Of a stretch of 64,000 nucleotides of DNA, positions 53,485 to 60,711 are shown piece after piece (the stretch's first letter is position 1; each line of letters begins with the position of its first letter). The stretch lies in contig NZ_JAOTIK010000001.1 of assembly GCF_030116705.1 (NCBI RefSeq), forward strand, positions 372,001-436,000, read 5' to 3'. Source of the stretch: Streptomyces sp. ML-6. Its GTDB lineage: Bacteria > Actinomycetota > Actinomycetes > Streptomycetales > Streptomycetaceae. A program made the translations under genes and the position numbers. The notes below the pieces were generated by a model that did not search any database, was not told where the DNA came from, and saw only the letters and a list, made by a program, of their open reading frames with translations.

Positions 53485-54039
53485 TCACGGCTCCCAGGGC
53501 GCGGAAAGCAGATCGGCGATGCTGCGCCGGTCGCGAGTCGCCGGCAGTTCTCCGGCGGCCTTTCCCAACGCGATCATGGAGACGATCGCCCATCCCGGAT
53601 TGGGGCGCAGTTCTTCGGTGAGGCCCTCCAGGTCGAAGGCCCTGAACTGGTGGGAAGCCAGTCCCATCGCCTCGGCCTGGACGGTCATGTGGGCGATGGC
53701 CTGGCCGAGGTCGTAGTCCGCGAACTCGGAGTAGAGCAGCTCCGTGCCGTCCACGTGACGGCGCGCCGACGTGACGACGAGCAACCCGGCGTCCGTCGCC
53801 CACCGGGCCGAGCTGGGCGCGAGGTGGCGGACCACCCGCTCGTGCTCCGGTTCACCCGGACGACTCGTGAAGAAGCCCCAGGGCTGGGAGTTCCCGGCGG
53901 ACGGTGCCCACCGCGCGGCTTCCAGCAGCAGGCCCAGGGAGTGGTCGTCCACGGTGGCCGACGGGTCGAACCGGTAGGGGCTGAACCGTCCGGCCAACAG
54001 GGGGTGAATGCCGCCGAGCAGCTTCTGGTCACATCGCAT
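53485..54039 (-). CDS. Nitroreductase-family protein (Acg-like), short form
   Basis: 184 residues if started at ATG 54039. The FMN-binding pattern LEAARWAPSAGNSQPWGFF is present, with a middle segment EFADYDLGQAIAHMTVQAEAMGL. Mycobacterial Acg and Rv3131, nitroreductase-like members of the DosR regulon, are about 330 residues, so this is a compact nitroreductase. The frame stays open upstream but runs into an IS3 remnant, so the promoter and possibly the first codons were rearranged. Confidence 0.78.
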   Translation of the reverse strand: MRCDQKLLGGIHPLLAGRFSPYRFDPSATVDDHSLGLLLEAARWAPSAGNSQPWGFFTSRPGEPEHERVVRHLAPSSARWATDAGLLVVTSARRHVDGTELLYSEFADYDLGQAIAHMTVQAEAMGLASHQFRAFDLEGLTEELRPNPGWAIVSMIALGKAAGELPATRDRRSIADLLSAPWEP

Positions 54040-54084
54040 GCCCTGGTGCAACTGGCCGCCGCGCAAGGGTATTCCGTCCGGGTC

Positions 54085-54250
54085 CGCGATCGAGCTCGTG
54101 AGGGCATCCGGGCGGACGGTAACCGAGGTTGCCCGGGAGCCCGGCATCAGCTCGGAGTGGCGGCGGGGCCGGGTAAAGAGGGCCCGCGCCGCCCAGGACG
54201 CCGTATCGGGCCCGGCCGGGCAGAGGGCCGCCGACCTGGATACCGTCGCG
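54085..54250 (+). mobile_element. IS3-family transposase OrfA remnant
   Basis: The frame reads IELVRASGRTVTEVAREPGISSE then RGRVKRARA, the helix-turn-helix of IS3 OrfA. It lacks its start and the leucine-zipper part. No OrfB is present. It occupies most of the 455-bp gap upstream of the nitroreductase; the rest of that gap (to 54495) holds nothing recognisable. Confidence 0.6.
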
Positions 54251-54495
54251 CTCAAGCGGGCAGCCCCTCTCGGTCTCAGTCGGACCACCGCCCTGCTCGT
54301 ACCTCACCACGCAAGTCGTACAGCTCACAGGACTCAACGCTCAGCCGAACTCCCCGACGTCACCCCATCAATTCCAGTACGCAGCCGAGTTGCGCCGTCG
54401 TTTGGCCATGAGAGCGGGAGGCACCTCGAGAGCCACGAATTCGGTGTTCATGACTTCGGGTTCTGGCTTACTTTCCGTGGAGTGGTTACGGAGAA

Positions 54496-55083
54496 TCAGA
54501 TTTTCGGGGCCATGCGATAGCGGTCTGGATGGGCACGAAGCCGGGGTGAGGTGAGCTCCAGGGCCCGGTTGTCACATCCGGCGCTCATGTGGTTGAGCCA
54601 GCGTTCGTACCAGCCGAGGAAGTCGGTGGCGGAGGAAACGTTGGGGCCCCAAAACCCGTCGCTGTTGCCGATGAGGACGCGGCCGGTGAGGGGACCGGTC
54701 ACCCCCATGACGCATACGTCGGTGCAGCCCATTTCGATGACGTGGAGGAAGAGGTCGCGTTCGTGGGTCCCGGATCCTGTGCCGTTGAAGCCGCGAGGTG
54801 TCCCTGGTTCCCCGCGCGAATCCATGACCAGCAGGGAACACCGCTCCAGCGGCATGAGGCCGTAAAACGGCGCCGCGCCTGAGCCGCCGATGTGCGTGAG
54901 GAACTGTCGATAGGCATCAGGCAGAGCGATGTCGTGCTCGGCCTCAAACGCAGCGACGCGTGCTTCCGTCAGCTTCGGACCAAGGCGAAACTCGTGTTGC
55001 TCTTCCCCGAAGGAGTGGCTGCGCAGTGGTTGGAACGGGATCGCGGCCAGCTTGCGGCGCAAGCGGGGTATGCGGGGATCCAT
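54496..55083 (-). CDS. SUKH (SMI1/KNR4) family protein
   Basis: 195 residues. LTEARVAAFEAEHDIALPDAYRQFLTHIGGSGAAPFYGLMPL is the classical SUKH N-terminal signature, and TDFLGWYERWLNHM is near the C-terminus. Many SUKH proteins are immunity partners of polymorphic toxins. No toxin is adjacent, and the gene lies between IS3 and ISL3 remnants, so it is probably an orphan from a lost toxin locus. The start at 55083 has AGAGG upstream. Confidence 0.82.
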   Translation of the reverse strand: MDPRIPRLRRKLAAIPFQPLRSHSFGEEQHEFRLGPKLTEARVAAFEAEHDIALPDAYRQFLTHIGGSGAAPFYGLMPLERCSLLVMDSRGEPGTPRGFNGTGSGTHERDLFLHVIEMGCTDVCVMGVTGPLTGRVLIGNSDGFWGPNVSSATDFLGWYERWLNHMSAGCDNRALELTSPRLRAHPDRYRMAPKI

Positions 55084-55159
55084 TGTGCCTCTTCTCTTGC
55101 CCCCATCACCCTATGGGTGGCTGGGGTCAGCCGGCCAGAAGAACCCTCTTCCGCAGGAA

Positions 55160-55454
55160 AGTGAAGCCGGCGCGGCCGAATTTCTCCGCCGAAGGCGCCA
55201 CGCGCGGGGCCCGCCGGCAATCCAGATCGCCGCCCGGTGGCATCTCTGGCACAACCTGGGAGAGGCCGCCGAGAAGTGCGTCCATCGTCACCGTCCACGC
55301 GCTCCTCGCTGCCGGTCACCTCGCCGCCGCCCTCGCACAACCCTGGAACTCGGGGGCCGTCGAGGGACACGTCGACCGCATCAAGATGCTCAATCGTCAA
55401 ATGTCCGGTCGCGCCGGCTTCGCCCTGTTGAAGAGGAGAGCCCTGCTGTCGTGA
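55160..55454 (+). mobile_element. ISL3-family transposase remnant
   Basis: One frame gives IQIAARWHLWHNLGEAAEKCV, the conserved DDE-region segment. Another gives the true C-terminus PWNSGAVEGHVDRIKMLNRQ, MSGRAGFALLKRRALLS and a stop. The sequence between them and the whole N-terminus are missing. The element is dead. Confidence 0.7.
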
Positions 55455-55467
55455 CTCACATGGAACA

Positions 55468-55974
55468 TCAACAAACAAGCAACTTGGCGGGACGGTCCAC
55501 GGCATACACCGTGACTGGACGGCCCTTCAGATGGTCCTCTCGACGCGGCGCGAACCCCAGGCGCTCGGCCACCCTCACTGACGCCTCGTTGCCCGGCCGC
55601 ATGAGAGCCGTGAAGTAGTCGTCGTCAAGCGTGGCAAATCCCCAGTCCAGGCATGCTTGAGCAGCCTCGGTCGCGTACCCGCGCCCCCAATGCTCTGCTC
55701 GGAGGGTCCATCCCAGTTCCACCTCGTCGAATTGCTCCCAGTACTGCAAACCGCTTCGCCCGATGAACTCCCCGCTCGGCTTCAGCTCGATCGCGCACAG
55801 ACCATGGCCTCGCTCGGCCCACTGTCGCTCGATCGCGGTGAGGCGTTCCCGTGCTTGTTGCCGTGAGAAGGACCCCACGAAGCTGTTGACCTTCGGATCG
55901 GCATGGAGCTCGACGAAAGCGTCGACGTCGGACACACGCAGAGGTCGCAGGAGCAGCCGCTCGGTCTCGATCAT
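55468..55974 (-). CDS. GNAT-family N-acetyltransferase
   Basis: 168 residues from ATG 55974; an ATG four codons earlier is possible. MIETERLLLRPLRVSDVDAF is the RimJ/RimL-like start. The acetyl-CoA loop region reads EHWGRGYATEAAQACLDWGF, and the C-terminus has ASVRVAERLGF. It should transfer an acetyl group to an amine; the substrate could be a ribosomal protein N-terminus or a small molecule. It is convergent with the ISL3 remnant. Confidence 0.87.
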   Translation of the reverse strand: MIETERLLLRPLRVSDVDAFVELHADPKVNSFVGSFSRQQARERLTAIERQWAERGHGLCAIELKPSGEFIGRSGLQYWEQFDEVELGWTLRAEHWGRGYATEAAQACLDWGFATLDDDYFTALMRPGNEASVRVAERLGFAPRREDHLKGRPVTVYAVDRPAKLLVC

Positions 55975-56174
55975 GCGTCCGAGCATAAATCTCGCCGCCG
56001 ACCGAGCCGGGTAGTCCGTGCAACGTCTCCCCACGTTGCGTACACCGCAGGAAGCGGACCAGAACCCGTTCTCGCTCGCGTACACAGCCAGTCGCGCCTG
56101 CCCCGCCCGAAGATTCTTCACGGGACAGCCCACACTCCCGGTATTCGGTAATAGAAATCTGTGGTCGCACGCGC

Positions 56175-57353
56175 TCAGCGTCGGACCCGCGGCATCCCCA
56201 GGCCGATCCACGAGATGATCTCCCGCTGGATCTCGTTGTTACCGCCGCCGAAGGTGAAGATGACGGCGGAGCGGTATCCGCGTTCGAGTTCGCCGTGCAG
56301 CACGGCGCCCGCCGAGCCCTCCTTGAGGGGGGCCGCCGAGCCGACGATCTCCATGAGCCAGGCGTAGGCGTCGCGGCGGGCCTCGGAGCCGTAGACCTTG
56401 ACGGCGGAGGCGTCCTGCGGGGTGAGGGTGCCGTCCTGAACTGCGGAGACCATGCGCCAGTTGAGCAGTTTCATGGCGTCGAGCCTGGCGTGGGTGCGGG
56501 CCAGGAGGGTGCGGACCCAGCCGAGGTCGGCGACCCGGCGGCCGTCGGCGAGGCGGGTGTCCACCGCCCAGCGCTGGACGTCGTGGAGGGCGCGGATGGC
56601 CATGGTGCCGTGGGCGGCGAGGGTGACGCGTTCGTGGTTGAGCTGGTTGGTGATGAGCCGCCAGCCCCGGTTCTCCTCGCCGACTCGGTGCGTGACGGGG
56701 ACGCGGACGTTCTCGTAGTGGCTGGCGGTGGTGTCGTGCGAGGCGAGGGTGTTGATCAGGGTGCAGGAGTAGCCGGGGTCGGTGGTCGGGACGAGCAGCA
56801 TGGTGATGCCCTTGTGCGGCGGCGCGTCCGGGTCGGTGCGGACGGCGAGCCAGACCCAGTCGGCGGTGTCGCCGTTGGTCGTCCAGATCTTCTGCCCGTT
56901 GACGACGTAGTCGTCGCCGTCGCGCACGGCCCGGGTCCTGAGGGCGGCGAGGTCGGTGCCCGCCTCCGGTTCGCTGTAGCCGATGGCGAAGTCGATCTCG
57001 CCGCTGAGGATCCTCGGCAGGAAGTACGCCTTCTGCTCGTCGGTGCCGTACCGCATGATCGTCGGCCCCACGGTGTTGAGGGCCATCAGCGGCAGCGGCA
57101 CGCCGGCCTGGGCCGCCTCGTCGAAGAAGATGAATTGCTCCATCGCGGACAGCCCCTGTCCGCCGTACTCCGTCGGCCACCCGACGCCGAGCCGGCCGTC
57201 GGTGCCGAGGCGGCGGATCGTCTCCCGGTAGAAGCGCTTCTGTTCCTCGGGGGCGGCATGGCGCGTGTGGGCGTCGGGGGGCACCAGGTCGGCGAAGTAG
57301 GTACGCAGTTCGGCGCGCAACTGCTGCTGTTCAGGCGTGTATTCGAGGTGCAC
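56175..57353 (-). CDS. Acyl-CoA dehydrogenase
   Basis: 392 residues from GTG 57353, just after GGAGGGG. Conserved blocks are FAIGYSEPEAGTDLAAL, DDYVVNGQKIWTTNGDTADW (FAD site) and FGGGNNEIQREIISWIGLGMPR at the end. It introduces the alpha-beta double bond into an acyl-CoA using FAD. The sequence style resembles FadE subunits of actinobacterial branched or steroid catabolism, some of which work as heterodimers. No partner FadE is adjacent. Confidence 0.9.
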   Translation of the reverse strand: MHLEYTPEQQQLRAELRTYFADLVPPDAHTRHAAPEEQKRFYRETIRRLGTDGRLGVGWPTEYGGQGLSAMEQFIFFDEAAQAGVPLPLMALNTVGPTIMRYGTDEQKAYFLPRILSGEIDFAIGYSEPEAGTDLAALRTRAVRDGDDYVVNGQKIWTTNGDTADWVWLAVRTDPDAPPHKGITMLLVPTTDPGYSCTLINTLASHDTTASHYENVRVPVTHRVGEENRGWRLITNQLNHERVTLAAHGTMAIRALHDVQRWAVDTRLADGRRVADLGWVRTLLARTHARLDAMKLLNWRMVSAVQDGTLTPQDASAVKVYGSEARRDAYAWLMEIVGSAAPLKEGSAGAVLHGELERGYRSAVIFTFGGGNNEIQREIISWIGLGMPRVRR

Positions 57354-57528
57354 GGCCCCTCCAGGAGTCTCGCGTTCGCGTCGCCCGTGTGCGGCGGCGC
57401 ACACAGTAGAACGTGTTGCAGGAATCCGGAAGGGCCGGTGCCCTCGTGCGGGTGGGCGTGTGATCCCGGCGGCCGGCCGGGGGCCGCGGCAGACCGGGGT
57501 CGCGGCAGGCCGGCGCCTCTCGTACGGG

Positions 57529-58686
57529 TCAGCGCTTGACGGCGCGCAGGACGACGAACTTCGGGTTGCCCGCGACCGTGGCGCAGTTGCCGAAGATGCG
57601 GCGGAGTTGGGTGTGGTAGCCGAGGTGCCGGTTGCCGACGACCCAGAGTTCGCCGCCGGACCGCAGCGCGGCACGGGCCCCGTGGAACATGGTGCGGGCC
57701 GTCGCGTCCGTGGTGGCCTGGTGGGAGTGGAACGGCGGGTTGTTGAGCACCAGGTCCACGCTGGCGGGCGGTGCGTCCGCCAGCCCGTCGCCGACCCTGA
57801 ACTCGGCCTCGGCGTCCGGGCCGGCGTTGGCCCGGAAGGTCTCCTCGGCGGAGGCGACCGCCTGGTACGACTCGTCGATGAAGGTGACCGACGCCTCGGG
57901 GTTGGCGAGCGCCGCGGCGAGACCGACGACGCCGTTCCCGCAGCCGAGGTCGACGACCCGGTCGGGACCGCTGCGTGCGGGGAGGTGGCCGAGGAAGAAG
58001 CGGGTGCCGATGTCGAGGCGGTCGGCGCAGAAGATGCCCGCGTGGTTGACGACGGTCCGGCCGGAGACCGGGCCGACGCCTTCGGGCAGTTCGTAGCGGT
58101 GGGGCCAGGGGCTGGGCGTCCGGGCCAGGCCGGGATCGGGGGTGGAGAAGATGAGCCGGGCCTTTCGCACCGCGAGGGAGGTGCGGGTCGGGCCGATGAT
58201 CCGCTCGAAGAGTTCGAGGGTGGAGGTGTGGATCTCGCGGACCATGCCGGTGCCGATCACGACGGTGCCCGCGTGGACGGCCGGCGCGAGCCGGTGCAGT
58301 TGGTCCTCCAACAGCGCGAGGCTCTTCGGCACGCGTACCAGCAGGACGTCGATGCGGTCCGGCGGGGTGTCCCTGGCCGACAGCAGGCGTACGGCGTCCG
58401 CGTCCGCGCCGTTGCGGGCCAGGTTCGCCAGGGTGGCGCGCCGGGCCAGGTAGGAGTCGGTGATCTGCACGGGCCGGTGGCCGGCCAGTACGGTGCTCAG
58501 GGCGCCCCAGCGGTCGCCCACCACGACCACGGTGCCGGACAGGTCGACGGGTTCCGCCCCGTCCTCCCCCTCCAGCCTCCGCAGCAGGTACTCGTCGGCG
58601 GCATCCCAGGCGCGGAACGGGTCGCGCGGGTTCTCGGGGAAGCGGGCCAGTTCGTACCCGGCCCCTGACGTCGTCAAACGGTTCAT
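57529..58686 (-). CDS. rlmG: RsmC/RlmG-type rRNA (guanine-N2) methyltransferase
   Basis: 385 residues. An N-terminal pseudo-methyltransferase domain (about 1-200) is followed by a catalytic Rossmann domain. That domain has VVDLGCGNGVVGLAAA (SAM binding, near 245-260) and NPPF at 316-319 (target-base motif). This two-domain plan is that of RlmG, which methylates a 23S rRNA guanine in E. coli. The rRNA position here is inferred from family only. Confidence 0.82.
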   Translation of the reverse strand: MNRLTTSGAGYELARFPENPRDPFRAWDAADEYLLRRLEGEDGAEPVDLSGTVVVVGDRWGALSTVLAGHRPVQITDSYLARRATLANLARNGADADAVRLLSARDTPPDRIDVLLVRVPKSLALLEDQLHRLAPAVHAGTVVIGTGMVREIHTSTLELFERIIGPTRTSLAVRKARLIFSTPDPGLARTPSPWPHRYELPEGVGPVSGRTVVNHAGIFCADRLDIGTRFFLGHLPARSGPDRVVDLGCGNGVVGLAAALANPEASVTFIDESYQAVASAEETFRANAGPDAEAEFRVGDGLADAPPASVDLVLNNPPFHSHQATTDATARTMFHGARAALRSGGELWVVGNRHLGYHTQLRRIFGNCATVAGNPKFVVLRAVKR

Positions 58687-58763
58687 TGTGCACCCAGGCT
58701 AGCCGAGCCGCGGGGAGTGCCCACAACACTTCCCGCGGCCCGGCCTCCGGGCGGACGCGCCCG

Positions 58764-58964
58764 CTACGGCAGCGCCTTGTCGATCGCCGACCGGCCCTCC
58801 CGGGCGAGCCTGCGCTCCGCCCACTGGAGGTTCTCCGGGGTGAGGTCCCGCCCGGAGGCGAGCACCAGGTCCTCCGCCGACGGATGGTCGCTGCCACCCG
58901 TGTGCAAGAGGCTGTCGGGGGTCACTCCCCGAGTTGCGGATACGGATTCGGGCTCGTCGCTCAT
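58764..58964 (-). CDS. Small conserved-type hypothetical protein
   Basis: 66 residues from ATG 58964, with GGAGG at ideal spacing. The product is acidic at the start (MSDEPESVSATRG) and has DLTPENLQWAERRLAREG near the end. No signal, membrane segment or known domain. The good ribosome site supports it being real. Confidence 0.6.
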   Translation of the reverse strand: MSDEPESVSATRGVTPDSLLHTGGSDHPSAEDLVLASGRDLTPENLQWAERRLAREGRSAIDKALP

Positions 58965-59148
58965 GCCGCCTCCTCGTCCCTTTCGGACATTCTCGCCCCG
59001 CACCCGACGCGCCGCATCCGAGACCCATGCACCCTTTTCCGACACGGAGGCCGGATCATCACTTGACCTGCACATGATAGGTACGGAGCGTTCACTCCCT
59101 GGTCACGGTGCGTGTGGCACGCTCCCGCTTACCACATAGCACACGATC

Positions 59149-59190
59149 GCCGCGGCGCCACCCCACCACGTGGTGGTGTCGCGGCGCACG
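59149..59190. promoter_or_regulatory. Large inverted repeat upstream of the endonuclease gene
   Basis: CGCCGCG...CACC pairs with GGTG...CGCGGCG around a core perfect palindrome CCACCACGTGGTGG (59163-59176). It ends about 25 bp before the start at 59214. It may be an operator (CACGTG core) or an mRNA hairpin just ahead of the ribosome site. Confidence 0.5.
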
Positions 59191-59213
59191 TATTTCCGGA
59201 GAGGACACCCCAC

Positions 59214-60038
59214 ATGTCCCGTCGTCACCCTCGCCACCGGCGCCCGCTGCTGGCGACCCTCGCCGCCTTCGCGGTACTCGGCGGCACCGCGGCCGCCGCA
59301 CCGGCCGCCACACCCCAGGACGCGCCGACCGCCACGACCCCGCTCCGGGTACTCGACGACACCTACTACCAGGACGCCCTCGGCAAGAGCGGGTCCCAGC
59401 TGAAGAGCGCGCTGCACGACATCATCAGCGACCAGACCAAGCTCTCCTACAGCCGGGTCTGGGAAGCCCTCAAGGACACCGACGAGGACCCCTCCAACAG
59501 CTCGAACGTGATCGAGCTCTACACCGGCCGTTCCATCTCCAAGAACTCCAACGGCGGCTCGGTCGGGGACTGGAACCGTGAGCACGTCTGGGCCAAGTCC
59601 CACGGCGACTTCGGCACCGCCACCGGCCCCGGCACCGACATCCACCACCTGCGCCCGGAGGACGTCGTCGTCAACTCGATCCGCGGCAACAAGGACTTCG
59701 ACAACGGCGGCAGCTCGGTCAGCGGCGCCCCGGGCAACTACACCGACAGCGACTCCTTCGAGCCGCGCGACGCGGTCAAGGGCGATGTGGCCCGCATGAT
59801 CCTCTACATGGCCGTGCGCTACGAGGGCACCGACGGCTTCCCCGACCTGGAGCCCAACGAGCGGGTGTCCAACGGCTCGGCCCCGTACATCGGCCGGCTG
59901 TCGGTGCTGAAGGCGTGGAGCCAGGAGGACCCGCCGGACAGCTTCGAGAAGCGTCGCAACGACGTCATATTCGACCAGTACCAGCACAACCGGAACCCGT
60001 TCATCGACCACCCCGAGTGGGTCGAGTCCATCTGGTAG
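59214..60038 (+). CDS. Secreted endonuclease I family nuclease
   Basis: 274 residues from ATG 59214, behind GGAGAGG. The signal peptide spans residues 1-31 (RRPLLATLAAFAVLGG, cleavage near APA-A). The catalytic region reads NREHVWAKSHG, then DIHHLRPEDVVVNSIRGNKDF, the beta-beta-alpha-metal motif of endonuclease I (PF04231). NPFIDHPEWVESIW at the C-terminus is the usual family ending. It should cut DNA or RNA outside the cell. Confidence 0.9.
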   Translation: MSRRHPRHRRPLLATLAAFAVLGGTAAAAPAATPQDAPTATTPLRVLDDTYYQDALGKSGSQLKSALHDIISDQTKLSYSRVWEALKDTDEDPSNSSNVIELYTGRSISKNSNGGSVGDWNREHVWAKSHGDFGTATGPGTDIHHLRPEDVVVNSIRGNKDFDNGGSSVSGAPGNYTDSDSFEPRDAVKGDVARMILYMAVRYEGTDGFPDLEPNERVSNGSAPYIGRLSVLKAWSQEDPPDSFEKRRNDVIFDQYQHNRNPFIDHPEWVESIW

Positions 60039-60196
60039 CCGGTGGCGCACCGGGGCGCCGCACGGCGTCCCGGTGCCGCCCGGCACGGTGCGTGACAGGA
60101 GTGCGGGCCCCCTCGGGCGCTGGGACACTGGAAAGGGTCCCGGCCGGACCCCGTGCCGACCCGGGGGCGGGTGCCGGGGAGAGGGGTGACCGCACC

Positions 60197-60664
60197 ATGT
60201 CGCATGGATCCGGCGCCGAACGGCATCGGCAGTACGAGCACATCAAGGAGAGCGCGCAGGAGCGCGGGGTCGGCGAGGAGCGGGCCGAGGGGATCGCGGC
60301 CCGCACGGCCGGCGGGGACCACTTCCGTACGGGCACGGCGAGGGCCGCGCGCCGCACGTCCACTGCGGACCCGCCGTCCGCACGCCGCGCATCCGCCACG
60401 GACCCCTCGTCCGCACGCCGCACATCCGTCACAGACCCGTCGTCCGCACGCCGCACGTCCACCACGGACCCCTCGTCCACTTGCCGCGCGTCCGCCACGG
60501 ACCCCTCGTCCGCGCGGCACGGCGGGGCCGGGGCCCCGGACCGCGGCCGGCTCCCCGCCACGGGCCCGACCCGCGACCAGCTCTACGAGGAGGCGCGGCG
60601 GAAGAACGTCCACGGACGGTCGACCATGACCAAGGCCGAGCTGGCCCGGGCGGTCGGCCGCTGA
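60197..60664 (+). CDS. Plasmid-stabilisation-like small protein with 11-residue repeats
   Basis: 155 residues from ATG 60197. The N-terminus (RQYEHIKESAQERGVGEERAEGIAARTA) and C-terminus (TRDQLYEEARRKNVHGRSTMTKAELARAVG, a SAP/Rho-N-like helix pair) match short Streptomyces proteins often labelled plasmid stabilisation. Between them lie five copies of an 11-residue unit (RRTSTADPPSA, RRASATDPSSA and so on) encoded by a 33-bp minisatellite at 60350-60514. Its function is not established. Confidence 0.75.
   Translation: MSHGSGAERHRQYEHIKESAQERGVGEERAEGIAARTAGGDHFRTGTARAARRTSTADPPSARRASATDPSSARRTSVTDPSSARRTSTTDPSSTCRASATDPSSARHGGAGAPDRGRLPATGPTRDQLYEEARRKNVHGRSTMTKAELARAVGR
60350..60514. repeat. 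33-bp coding minisatellite, five copies
   Basis: Five adjacent 33-bp units keep the frame and encode R-(R/A)-(T/A)-S-x-x-D-P-S-S-A peptides. Copies differ at a few bases only, implying recent expansion. Confidence 0.85.
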
Positions 60665-60683
60665 ACGTCCTTCGCGCGGGGCC

Positions 60684-60703
60684 GGGACGGGGCCAGCCGT
60701 CCC
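60684..60703. terminator. Short hairpin between convergent genes
   Basis: GGGACGG (60684-60690) and CCGTCCC (60697-60703) pair across a 6-base loop, between the small repeat protein and the phosphoketolase gene. It is a plausible bidirectional terminator. Confidence 0.5.
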
Positions 60704-60711
60704 AGTTCCGG

